Shown one piece after another: positions 56,595 through 64,000 of a DNA stretch of 64,000 nt (its first letter is position 1; each line of letters begins with the position of its first letter). The notes beneath the pieces are model-generated. The model had not been told where the DNA came from and made no database searches. It saw only the letters and a list, made by a program, of their open reading frames with translations. Origin of the DNA: Frigidibacter sp. (GTDB lineage: Bacteria > Pseudomonadota > Alphaproteobacteria > Rhodobacterales > Rhodobacteraceae); the NCBI RefSeq assembly GCF_030695035.1, contig NZ_JAUYTT010000008.1, positions 620,001 to 684,000 on the forward strand, in the 5' to 3' direction. The position numbers and the translations under genes were made by a program.

Positions 56595-57824
56595 CTACAG
56601 CACCGCGTCCAGCGCCCCCATCACCCGCGAAACCTCCTCCGCCGTGGTGTAATGCACGAAGGACAGCCGCAGCACCCCGCGGCCCAGATCCACCCCCATC
56701 GCCGTCAGCGGCCGCACCGCGTAGAAATCCCCCGCGCCGCAGCCGATGCCGTGTTCCGCCAGTGCCACCGCCACCGGCTCCGCCGGGCGGTCCAGCGCAA
56801 TGGCCACGGTCGGCGCCCGGCGCGCGGCATCGCGGGGCCCGAGCAGCCGCAGGTCGTTGCGGGCCGCCAGATGGTCCAGCAGCGGTTGCAGCAGCGCCGC
56901 CTCATGCGCGCGGATCAGGTCATGCACGGCGGCGCCGCGGCGGGCGGCATCCGGCTCGGGCGCGAAATGATGGGCGTGGAGCGCGTCGAAATAGTCCACG
57001 ATCCCGGCGCAGGCGGCGATCTGGGCATGGTCCGGCCCGGCGGGGGTAAAGCGCTTGTAGAGCGCCTCGCCGTTGAAATAGTGGCCCTGGTTGGGCAGCT
57101 TGAAGCCGAGCTCGCGGCGGATCACCATGATGCCCTGATGGGGGCCGTAAACCTTGTAGGCCGAGAAGAGGTAAATGTCGGCCCCAAGCGCCCCCACATC
57201 GGGCAGCCCGTGCGGCGCATAGCTGACCCCGTCCACGCAGGCAAAGGCCCCGGCTTCATGGGCCATGGCCACGATCTCGGCCACCGGGTTGATCTCGGCC
57301 ACCACGTTGGAACAATGCGGGAAGCAGACCAGCCGCACCCGCCCGTCGGCCAGCAGCGGCGCCAGCGCGGCGGGGTCGAGATGCCCGGTCTCCGGGTCGA
57401 TCTGCCACTCGCGGACCTCGATCCCCTCTTCCCCCAGCCGCCGCCACGGCCCGCTATTCGCCTCATGGTCCTGATTGGTCACCACGATCGCCGCCCCCGG
57501 CTCCAGCCCGCGCAGGAAGGCTTGCGCCAGCACATAGGTGTTGGCGGTGGTCGAGGGGCCGAAGCTCACCTCCTCGGTCGCCACCCCCAGCATCGCCGCC
57601 ATCCGGGCGCGGGCCTCGTCCATCTCGGCGCCGCCAAGGGTCGAGGGGGAATAGGGCGCGTAGGGCTGCACTTTCCTCTCACGATAGAACCGAGTCAGCC
57701 GGTCGATCACCGGGGCGCAGGCATAGCTGCCACCGGCATTCTCGAAGAAGGCCAGCCCCGCCAGCGAGGGTTCGGCAAAGGCCGGAAACTGGGCGCGGAC
57801 GAAATCGGTATCCAGAACGGTCAT
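56595..57824 (-). CDS. Class V aminotransferase, cysteine-desulfurase-like
   Basis: This PLP enzyme of 409 residues has the cofactor lysine in YLFSAYKVYGPHQGIMVI. Other features are FFENAGGSYACAPVIDRLTR at the N-terminus and FGPSTTANTYVLAQAF for substrate/PLP binding. It resembles the VC1184-type subfamily rather than IscS or SufS, and no Suf or Isc genes are nearby. The conserved active cysteine loop of true desulfurases is not obvious, so the reaction is uncertain. It follows the BCCT gene on the same strand after a 94 bp gap with a GC hairpin. Confidence 0.85.
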   Translation of the reverse strand: MTVLDTDFVRAQFPAFAEPSLAGLAFFENAGGSYACAPVIDRLTRFYRERKVQPYAPYSPSTLGGAEMDEARARMAAMLGVATEEVSFGPSTTANTYVLAQAFLRGLEPGAAIVVTNQDHEANSGPWRRLGEEGIEVREWQIDPETGHLDPAALAPLLADGRVRLVCFPHCSNVVAEINPVAEIVAMAHEAGAFACVDGVSYAPHGLPDVGALGADIYLFSAYKVYGPHQGIMVIRRELGFKLPNQGHYFNGEALYKRFTPAGPDHAQIAACAGIVDYFDALHAHHFAPEPDAARRGAAVHDLIRAHEAALLQPLLDHLAARNDLRLLGPRDAARRAPTVAIALDRPAEPVAVALAEHGIGCGAGDFYAVRPLTAMGVDLGRGVLRLSFVHYTTAEEVSRVMGALDAVL

Positions 57825-57847
57825 GGCGGGTCCCCTTGCAAACTGAA

Positions 57848-57874
57848 CGGGGCCCCGCCTGAGACGGGGCCCCG
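57848..57874 (-). other. Hairpin between the BCCT and class V genes
   Basis: Two copies of the palindrome CGGGGCCCCG are 7 nt apart and can form a 10 bp stem. No T-run follows, so termination would be weak. Confidence 0.45.
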
Positions 57875-57918
57875 ATGTTGGGACGAAACCTAGACCGCGC
57901 GCCCGCGGATTGGCAAGC

Positions 57919-59556
57919 TCAGGCCAGCTTTGCTGGCGCGTCCAGTTCCGACCGCAGCCCCTGCACGATGGTGTAGCACAGCGCCAGCAGCACCAGCGTG
58001 AACGGCAACCCGGTGGAGATCACCATGGATTGCAGCGCCGCGAGGCCCCCGCCAAGCAGCAGCACGATGGCGACCGCGCCCTCGAAGCAGGCCCAGAACA
58101 CCCGCTGCGCCGCGGGGGCATCGACCTTGCCGCCCGAGGTGATGGTGTCGATGACAAGGCTGCCCGAGTCCGACGAGGTCACGAAGAACACCACCACCAA
58201 CACGATGCCGATGATCGAGGTCAGCCCAGCCAGCGGCAGCGCGTCCAGCATCTTGAACAGCTGCAGCGGCAGATCGGCCTCTTGCGCGGCGGTATAGGCA
58301 TCCGCCACCACCTGTTGCAGGGCCGCGCCGCCAAAGACGCTCATCCACAGCACGCAGACAAGGCTGGGGATCAGCAGCACCGAGATCAGGAACTCGCGCA
58401 CCGTGCGGCCGCGGCTGACGCGGGCGATGAACATGCCCACGAAGGGCGACCAGCTGATCCACCAGGCCCAGTAGAAGGCCGTCCAGCCCTGCACGAAGTT
58501 GGTGTCGGTGCGGCCCACGGGGTTCGACAGCGCGGGCAGGTAGACGAAGTAAGCGCCAAGGCTGTCGAAGAAGCCAGCCAGCAGCGCCAGCGTCGGGCCG
58601 GTCAGCAACACGAACAGCAACAGGATGATGGCGAGGCCCATGTTGATCTCGGACAGGCGCTTCACGCCGCCCTCCAGCCCGCGCAGTACCGAAACCAGCG
58701 CAATCGCCGTGATGCCGGAGATCAGCAGCACCTCGGTCACCGGACCGATGGGCAGGCCAAAGACGGCATTGAGGCCGGCATTCGCTTGCGTCGCCCCGAA
58801 GCCAAGCGAGGTGGCGAGGCCGAACAGCGTGGCAAACACCGCGAGGATGTCGATCACATGCCCCGGCCAGCCCCAGACCCGGTCCCCCAGCAGCGGGTGG
58901 AAGGCGGATCGGATGGTCAGCGGCAGGCCCTTGTTGTAGCTGAACAGCGCCAGTGCAAGGCCGACGACGGCGTAAATCGCCCAAGGGTGCAGGCCCCAAT
59001 GGAAGATCGTCGCCGCCATCCCCAGCCGCATCGAGGCCTCGGCATCACCCTCGGCCCCGCCAAGCGGAGCCCAGTCGGTGCGCAGGCCATCCTCACCCAC
59101 CGTCACGCCGCCAAAGGACGAGGTGAAGTGGCTCAGCGGCTCTGACACGCCGTAGAACATCAGGCCAATGCCCATGCCCGCGGCAAACAGCATCGCGAAC
59201 CAGCCGACATAGCCGAAGTCCGGCGTCGCATCCGGCCCGCCAAGGCGGATCTTGCCCCAGGGGGACACGATCAGTGCGAGGCAGAAGATCACGAAGATGT
59301 TGGCGGCGGTCAGGAAGAACCAGTCGAAGCGATGGGTGACGGCGGCAAAGAGCATGTCGAACACCCCCGCCGCCTGCTCCGGCAGCGCCAGCGTGTAGAA
59401 GACGAAGGCCACGACGGCGAGGCCAGAGATTGCGAAGACGGGGTTGTGCACGTCAAACCCGATCGGGCCGACAGAGCCGGTGACATTGTCCTGCCCCAGT
59501 TCGTAGTCAGTATCGATAGGGCTGGGAACGGGCTCTGGAAGGCCTTGATCGGTCAT
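57919..59556 (-). CDS. BCCT-family betaine/choline/carnitine transporter
   Basis: The 545-residue secondary transporter has about 12 membrane helices. The BCCT signature region is clear: WTAFYWAWWISWSPFVGMFI followed by ARVSRGRTVREF. GMGIGLMFYGVSEPLSHF, the glycine-rich helix 3, holds the Gly-Met-Gly motif consistent with Na+ coupling. The compound carried (glycine betaine, choline, carnitine or DMSP) cannot be decided. ATG 59556 (MTDQGLPEPVPSP) is chosen; the track start adds residues without similarity. Confidence 0.94.
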   Translation of the reverse strand: MTDQGLPEPVPSPIDTDYELGQDNVTGSVGPIGFDVHNPVFAISGLAVVAFVFYTLALPEQAAGVFDMLFAAVTHRFDWFFLTAANIFVIFCLALIVSPWGKIRLGGPDATPDFGYVGWFAMLFAAGMGIGLMFYGVSEPLSHFTSSFGGVTVGEDGLRTDWAPLGGAEGDAEASMRLGMAATIFHWGLHPWAIYAVVGLALALFSYNKGLPLTIRSAFHPLLGDRVWGWPGHVIDILAVFATLFGLATSLGFGATQANAGLNAVFGLPIGPVTEVLLISGITAIALVSVLRGLEGGVKRLSEINMGLAIILLLFVLLTGPTLALLAGFFDSLGAYFVYLPALSNPVGRTDTNFVQGWTAFYWAWWISWSPFVGMFIARVSRGRTVREFLISVLLIPSLVCVLWMSVFGGAALQQVVADAYTAAQEADLPLQLFKMLDALPLAGLTSIIGIVLVVVFFVTSSDSGSLVIDTITSGGKVDAPAAQRVFWACFEGAVAIVLLLGGGLAALQSMVISTGLPFTLVLLALCYTIVQGLRSELDAPAKLA

Positions 59557-59869
59557 GAAAATCCTTTGGTTCGGGCTTGGTCTGCGACGGCAGCGCATGG
59601 GCTGCGGACGCAAGCTTGCCCGCTGTCACGGGCGTGGGACTGTGGCCAGGGCACGGGCTGAAACGCAGCGCTGCGGCCAAATACGACATTTACGTCGCTT
59701 TCAGCCTATACCTACGGAATCGTGAAGATGCAACCGCTGCAGCCGGCATGGCTGCGTCCCACCCTGTGCAGACTGGTTCCCGGCGCGATCACGGCACCCC
59801 AAAAAGCAAATGGCCGCCCATTCCGGGGCGGCCATTTCCATCTCTCACATCAAGCGCGCAAGCGAGCTC
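59557..59869. other. 313 bp gap between BCCT and DUF475 genes
   Basis: No gene is seen. It holds the DUF475 terminator (59801-59837) and, closer to BCCT, the small dyad CGAC-ATTTAC-GTCG at 59684-59697 in an AT-rich patch, a possible operator about 130 bp before the transporter start. Confidence 0.5.
59801..59837 (-). terminator. Intrinsic terminator after the DUF475 gene
   Basis: A perfect 12 bp stem AAATGGCCGCCC/GGGCGGCCATTT is followed on the minus strand by a T-rich tail (TTTGCTTTTT). Confidence 0.88.
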
Positions 59870-60949
59870 TCAGCCCTCGGCAAGCTCGGCGCCATCAGGG
59901 TTCGCCCGGTTCCAGCGGATCGAGGACCACAGCGCGATGCCGATCAGCGCCGCACCGCCAAGGCCGGTGATGACCTCGGGGACGTGGTAGATCGTCTGCA
60001 CATACATGATCACCGACAGGATCAGGATCGCGTAGAAGGCCCCGTGCTCCAGATAGCGGTACTGCGCCAGCGTGCCCTTCTCCACCAGCATGATGGTCAT
60101 CGAGCGCACATACATCGCGCCGATACCCAGACCGATAGCGATGATGAACAGGTTCTGCGTCAGCGCGAAGGCCCCGATCACACCGTCGAACGAGAACGAA
60201 GCGTCGAGCACTTCCAGATACAGGAACGCGCCAAGGCCGCCGCGCGCCGCGCCCGCCATCGCCTCTTCGTTCTTGTCCAGCATCCCGCCCAGAACCTCGA
60301 CCAGCAGGAAGGTCAGCAAACCCCAGATCGCCGCGCTGATGAAGACGCTGGCATAGGCCGGCTCTACCAGCCGCGAGAAGACCAGCATGATGACCAGCAC
60401 CACCGCGATCTCGATCCCGCGGATCGAGGAATAGCGCGAGGCCCAATCCTCGATAGAGGCGACCCAGTGGATGTCCTTCTCGTGGTCGAAGAAGAAGTTC
60501 AGCGCGACCATCATCAGGAAGGTGCCGCCAAAGGCCGCGATCGGCAGATGCGCGTCATGCATGATCGCCGCATATTGCTCGGGCTGCGAGGCGGCCAGCA
60601 CGATCGCCTGCCAGGGGCCGATCTTGGCCGCGATTACCACGATCAGCACGGGGAACAGGATCCGCATCCCGAACACCGCGATCAAGATGCCCCAGGTCAG
60701 GAAGCGCTGCTGCCAGACCGGCGTCATTTCCTTGAGCTTGTTGGCGTTGACGATGGCGTTGTCGAAGGAGAGCGAGATTTCCAGCACCGCCAGCACGCAG
60801 ACGATGAAGAACACCTTCAGCGCGCCGCCGATGGTATGCTCGGACGTGAAGCCCAGCCACAGGCCAAGGCCGAGGCCCACCACCGTGACGATGAAGGCCC
60901 ATTTGAAATAGCCAAGGGTGGAGGTGTGGGTGATGGGTTGCACGTTCAT
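59870..60949 (-). CDS. DUF475 integral membrane protein (TerC-like)
   Basis: The 359-residue protein has about nine membrane helices. Two acidic motifs of the TerC/DUF475 group, LEISLSFDNAIVNANKLKEM and EVLDASFSFDGVIGAFALTQ, resemble each other and probably line a metal path. TerC relatives export Mn2+ or act in tellurite and pH responses. ATG 60949 (MNVQPITHTSTL) is preferred to GTG 60958. A leader of about 180 nt with several hairpins precedes it and may be a control RNA. The trgAB tellurite genes lie only 7 kb away, but no direct link is shown. Confidence 0.88.
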   Translation of the reverse strand: MNVQPITHTSTLGYFKWAFIVTVVGLGLGLWLGFTSEHTIGGALKVFFIVCVLAVLEISLSFDNAIVNANKLKEMTPVWQQRFLTWGILIAVFGMRILFPVLIVVIAAKIGPWQAIVLAASQPEQYAAIMHDAHLPIAAFGGTFLMMVALNFFFDHEKDIHWVASIEDWASRYSSIRGIEIAVVLVIMLVFSRLVEPAYASVFISAAIWGLLTFLLVEVLGGMLDKNEEAMAGAARGGLGAFLYLEVLDASFSFDGVIGAFALTQNLFIIAIGLGIGAMYVRSMTIMLVEKGTLAQYRYLEHGAFYAILILSVIMYVQTIYHVPEVITGLGGAALIGIALWSSIRWNRANPDGAELAEG

Positions 60950-61253
60950 GCCAGCCACCCTGCGATGGGTGTGCGAACGGTGCGCGCAGCGATGCGCGAA
61001 GAAATCAGTATCATGAAACAGGGTTCCGTCGGCTTTGCATCATAGGTGGCGCCGACATCACGAGAGCGCCGCAAACTCTCGCCAGAGGGGCCCGGTCACC
61101 GATACACGCCCCTGCCCTTACAGGAGGCGTGAGATGCACATAACGTAAATTTGAGCCGCGTCAACTGCGCGCAGCTAAGGCCCCGCACATGGCAGGGCCC
61201 TGCGACGGTTTTGCAACGGGCCGGGTGAGCGAAAGGGGCTGTCGCCCCGGTCC
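60950..61253 (-). promoter_or_regulatory. Structured 5' leader and promoter of the DUF475 gene
   Basis: On the minus strand TTGACG (61159-61164) and TATGTG (61137-61142) are 16 bp apart, predicting a start near 61130 and a leader of ~180 nt. Stems in the leader are GGGGC/GCCCC (61087-61112), GAGAG/CTCTC (61062-61080) and GTCGGC/GCCGAC (61028-61056). Mn2+ riboswitches precede many TerC-type genes, but the yybP-ykoY consensus was not found. The remainder up to 61253 holds the hflX 3' end region. Confidence 0.45.
61231..61248 (-). terminator. Weak hairpin terminator after hflX
   Basis: GGGGC-gaca-GCCCC on the minus strand is followed by TTTCGC, 6 bp past the hflX stop. The stem is short and the T-run poor. 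Confidence 0.45.
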
Positions 61254-62555
61254 TTAGCCCGGGATCGCCTCATAGGCGGCGCGTTGCCGCGCGGTCCAGC
61301 GCACATGGATGCGGTGGCCGGTTTCCAACTCGGTCTCCTCCAGCACCACATTCTCGCGGTGCAGATAGGCGCGGGCGCGGCCCTCCTCGAAGCCAAGGTG
61401 CAGGACGGCCTCGGTCCGCTCCTCATCCAGCACCGAGCCGATGGCGGCCAGCAGCGAGTCGAGCCCGTCGCCGGTCAGCGCGGAAACGGCATGAACCCCC
61501 GGCGTGCGGGCATCGGTGGCCAGCAGCGCGGCGCGCATGTCGGGGCCGAGCATGTCGATCTTGTTCCAGACCTCGAACATCGGCACATCCTCGTCCACCC
61601 CCAGGCTTTCGAGGATCTCGCCGACATCCGCCGCCTGTTCCTCGGTCTCGGGATGGGCGATGTCGCGGACATGCAGGATCAGGTCCGCCTCCAGCACCTC
61701 TTCCAGCGTGGCGCGGAAGGCGGCGACCAGCTGCGTCGGCAGGTCAGAGATGAAACCCACCGTGTCGGACAGGATCACCTTCTTGCCGGAGGGCAGCACG
61801 AGGCCCCGCATCGTGGGGTCGAGCGTGGCGAACAGCATGTCCTTGGCCAGAACCTCGGCCCCGGTCATCTTGTTGAACAGCGTTGACTTGCCAGCGTTGG
61901 TATAGCCGACCAGCGCCACCACCGGGAACGGCACCTTGCGGCGCGCGGCGCGGTGCAGCTCGCGCGTGCGGACCACCTTGCCAAGCTGGCGGCGGATCTT
62001 CACCACCTCTTCGTCGATGGCGCGGCGGTCAGCCTCGATCTGCGTCTCACCCGGGCCGCCGACAAAGCCAAGCCCGCCGCGCTGGCGTTCAAGGTGGGTC
62101 CAGGCGCGGACCAGCCGCGTGCGCTGATAGTTCAGCGCGGCCAGTTCCACCTGCAAGACACCCTCCCGGGTGCGGGCGCGGTCGGCGAAGATTTCCAGGA
62201 TCAGCCCGGTCCGGTCCAGAAGTTTCACCTTCCAGGCCTTTTCCAGATTGCGCTGCTGCACGGGGCTGACAGGGCCATCGACCAGCACAAGGTCAACCTC
62301 GGCCTCGGCCATCCGCGCCTTCAGTTCATCGACCTTGCCGGTGCCGAACAGCAGGCCCGGCTGCGCGCGCGGCAGGCGCACGACTTCGGCCCCGACAACC
62401 TCGAGATCCGGCAGCGCGATGGCCAGCGCAACGGCTTCGGCCAGTGCCAGCTCCGGCTCGCGCCGGGACCGCACATGGCCGGGGCCGGACTTCATGTCCG
62501 GATGAAGGACAAAGGCCCGTGTGGGCCGGTCCTTGACGATATTGAGATCGGTCAG
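61254..62555 (-). CDS. hflX: Ribosome-associated GTPase HflX, probable CTG start
   Basis: HflX splits stalled or heat-damaged ribosomes. The protein has 433 residues from CTG 62555, or 413 from ATG 62495. The CTG overlaps the hfq stop as CTGA and has GAGGG 6 nt upstream. It adds [19 protein letters not shown], which looks like the normal HflX N-terminus; the internal ATG has no ribosome site. No ATG, GTG or TTG exists in frame between the upstream stop and 62495. Domains are an N-terminal HflX region ([28 protein letters not shown]) and a G domain from about residue 215 ([32 protein letters not shown]). Confidence 0.93.
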   Translation of the reverse strand: MTDLNIVKDRPTRAFVLHPDMKSGPGHVRSRREPELALAEAVALAIALPDLEVVGAEVVRLPRAQPGLLFGTGKVDELKARMAEAEVDLVLVDGPVSPVQQRNLEKAWKVKLLDRTGLILEIFADRARTREGVLQVELAALNYQRTRLVRAWTHLERQRGGLGFVGGPGETQIEADRRAIDEEVVKIRRQLGKVVRTRELHRAARRKVPFPVVALVGYTNAGKSTLFNKMTGAEVLAKDMLFATLDPTMRGLVLPSGKKVILSDTVGFISDLPTQLVAAFRATLEEVLEADLILHVRDIAHPETEEQAADVGEILESLGVDEDVPMFEVWNKIDMLGPDMRAALLATDARTPGVHAVSALTGDGLDSLLAAIGSVLDEERTEAVLHLGFEEGRARAYLHRENVVLEETELETGHRIHVRWTARQRAAYEAIPG

Positions 62556-62785
62556 TCTTCACCCTCGTACAGCGAGATCGCCTGGCCGGGCATGATCGTG
62601 GAAATGGCATGCTTGTAGACCAGTTGCGACTGGCCATCCCGGCGAAGGAGCACGCAGAAATTGTCGAACCAGGTGATGACGCCCTGCAGCTTGACACCGT
62701 TGATCAGGAAGATCGTCACCGGGACCTTGGTCTTGCGGACATGGTTGAGGAAGGCGTCCTGCAGGTTCTGTTTGTCGGCGGCCAT
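62552..62785 (-). CDS. hfq: RNA chaperone Hfq
   Basis: Hfq forms a hexamer that pairs small RNAs with mRNAs. The 77-residue sequence has Sm1 ([20 protein letters not shown]) and Sm2 ([12 protein letters not shown]) motifs and starts with [20 protein letters not shown]. As in other alphaproteobacteria it lacks a long C-terminal tail. The hfq-hflX order is widely conserved. Its stop codon overlaps the apparent hflX start. Confidence 0.98.
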   Translation of the reverse strand: MAADKQNLQDAFLNHVRKTKVPVTIFLINGVKLQGVITWFDNFCVLLRRDGQSQLVYKHAISTIMPGQAISLYEGED

Positions 62786-62992
62786 TCTTGTTTTGCCTTT
62801 TTTGCCTTGGGTTTCAGTCGCGCGTCTTGCCCCCCAGAGCTGCGACAGCAGAAACGCAAGCCTGGATCTGACAAAGTATGATGCGGCTTTCCGGCAGTTT
62901 CCACCCGAAAATGTCCCGATGTGGCCATCTTGCCGCAGATGCAGCCTGTAATGCTGCTTCTGCGCCGCAGTTTGCGTCGAGCACGGGGGCGA

Positions 62993-64000
62993 TCAGCCCC
63001 GCCACATCTCGGGGTTCAGAAGCGCGATGATCGCCAGCGTCTCCAGCCGCCCCAGCACCATCGCCGCCGCCAGGATCACCTTGGCCGCCGCGCCAAGCGC
63101 CGCCCAGGCCAGCGGCGCCTCGGCCGCGACGGCCGCCAGCGGGCCGGTGTTGGACAGCGCGGAAATGGTCAGCACCGTGGCGGGCGAGAAGCCAAGCCCG
63201 GTCAGCGTCAGCGCCAGCATCGTCACCGCGATCGACATGGCGAAGAGCGCGAAGAACACCCAGGCCACCTGCGCGCCCTGCCGCCGCATCCGCCGCGCCG
63301 CGGCCCCGCCGCCGCCGACCGAATTGGGATGGACCAGCTTTTGCAACTCGCGCTCGCCGTGCCGGTAGAGCGCATAGACCCGCAGCAGCTTGACCCCGCC
63401 CGCCGTGGTGGCGACGCCGCCGCCGATGATCGCGAGGCCGGCCAGCACCAGCCCCGGCGCCGGCAGCCCCGACCAGAATCGCGCATCGTCCCAGCCGGCG
63501 GATTCAAAGCCGGTCGTGGTCAGGAAGGACAGCACGGTGAAGACCGCGCCCCAGGCGGCCTCAGCCGCAGCAGGGATATCCTCGACGTCGTTCACCTCGA
63601 CCGCGCCGATCCAGTGGCGCAGGAACAGCACCGCCGGCACCGCCGCCATCAGCGCAAGCCCCATCCGGATCTCGGGGTCGCGGGCCAGTGGCGCGGGGCG
63701 CCAGCGGGTGCCGACAGCGGGCATCATGTGCCGCGACAGCGCCAGCAGCAGGAAGATGAAGATCAACCCCTCGCCGACAAAGCCCGACTGCGCCCCCGCC
63801 AGCCCGCCCACCGGAGAGATGCCCGAGGTCGACATCACCGACATTGCATGACAGACCGCCACCAGCGCCGGGTCGCCCGCAATCAACAGCGCCGACCACA
63901 GCACCAGCGTCAGCGAGCCATAGACCGGCATCAGCGCCAGTGTGTGCCGCACCAGCCGGTCGCCGGTCTGGCTCGACCGCAGCGCCCGGCCAGGCCGGCG
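62993..64000 (-). CDS. trkH: TrkH-family potassium transporter, 5' partial
   Basis: The frame is open to the right edge, so the N-terminal half is missing; GTG 63952 is internal. The 335 residues present contain selectivity-filter-like repeats (VMSTSGISPVGGLAG, VLSFLTTTGFESAGW, ALSNTGPLAAVA) and membrane helices typical of TrkH. The protein carries K+ with NAD-binding TrkA as partner; trkA is not in the window. The C-terminal VLGRLETLAIIALLNPEMWR is the normal family end. Confidence 0.94.
   Translation of the reverse strand, partial: RRPGRALRSSQTGDRLVRHTLALMPVYGSLTLVLWSALLIAGDPALVAVCHAMSVMSTSGISPVGGLAGAQSGFVGEGLIFIFLLLALSRHMMPAVGTRWRPAPLARDPEIRMGLALMAAVPAVLFLRHWIGAVEVNDVEDIPAAAEAAWGAVFTVLSFLTTTGFESAGWDDARFWSGLPAPGLVLAGLAIIGGGVATTAGGVKLLRVYALYRHGERELQKLVHPNSVGGGGAAARRMRRQGAQVAWVFFALFAMSIAVTMLALTLTGLGFSPATVLTISALSNTGPLAAVAAEAPLAWAALGAAAKVILAAAMVLGRLETLAIIALLNPEMWRG

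Noticed and set aside
60950-61130. yybP-ykoY (Mn2+) riboswitch before DUF475
   Set aside because: The conserved GGGGAGUAG-like core and loop motifs were not found; only generic hairpins are visible.

Overview
The window is GC-rich chromosomal DNA from an alphaproteobacterium. Gene content points to Rhodobacteraceae, in the Rhodobacter/Paracoccus/Gemmobacter neighbourhood. The main clues are a cfa-trgA-trgB-cysK tellurite-resistance block, ChpT, OlsBA ornithine-lipid genes, an IalB-family protein, TTGAT-N4-ATCAA FnrL-type boxes and a GTTC-N7-GTTC LexA box. Almost everything is housekeeping or core accessory sequence. No prophage, transposase or CRISPR array was seen. The only obviously mobile-type module is a small HigBA toxin-antitoxin pair beside tRNA-Ser(CGA).

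Layout. 0-4.2 kb: 3' end of a Na+/H+ antiporter with a cyclic-nucleotide-binding domain, then coaD, a CBS protein and a LysR regulator. 4.2-9 kb: the distal valine pathway (mmsA, isobutyryl-CoA dehydrogenase, 3-hydroxyisobutyryl-CoA hydrolase, mmsB), divergent from the LysR gene. 9-16.8 kb: DUF2892, a DEAD-box helicase, GST, DUF2254, a broken OmpA-like gene, GNAT, a CorC-type protein and a rhodanese. 16.8-24 kb: uvrA behind a LexA box, DUF4105, a HerA-like ATPase and IalB; the herA-ialB gap holds two strong terminators with no gene in front of them. 24-29.3 kb: an envelope block (KAS, ACP, LpxD, YcbB-type L,D-transpeptidase, divergent DUF882). 29.4-33 kb: arginase, olsB-olsA, DUF3553, chpT. 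33-38.5 kb: rplU-rpmA-(64 aa)-GNAT-obgE-proB-proA. 38.5-41 kb: DUF2059, tRNA-Ser, higBA. 41-48 kb: cydD-cydC-cydA-cydB-cydX with a divergent Rrf2 regulator and two FNR-type boxes. 47.8-55.8 kb: a minus-strand run phr-cfa-trgA-trgB-cysK-mscS, with cysK cut by an in-frame TAG. 56-61 kb: a frameshifted lipoprotein, a class V aminotransferase, a BCCT transporter and a TerC-like DUF475 protein with a long structured leader. 61-64 kb: hfq-hflX, where hflX appears to start at CTG, and a partial trkH.

How the parts fit. The cyd genes encode a bd quinol oxidase, its small subunit and its assembly exporter, plausibly switched on at low oxygen by FnrL. The mms cluster turns isobutyryl-CoA into propionyl-CoA. 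The KAS-ACP-LpxD trio looks like a dedicated acyl-supply line for lipid A, next to peptidoglycan cross-linking enzymes. The phr-cfa-trgAB-cysK run joins light-damage repair, membrane modification and oxyanion/thiol stress.

Cautions. Four single-base lesions (two TAG codons where Tyr is expected, two poly-G length changes) break otherwise intact genes. They may be real pseudogenes or consensus errors. A dispersed hairpin plus CCCCGAGGATATTTGG repeat occurs four times. All family assignments are by reading motifs and recall of families; no database search was possible.
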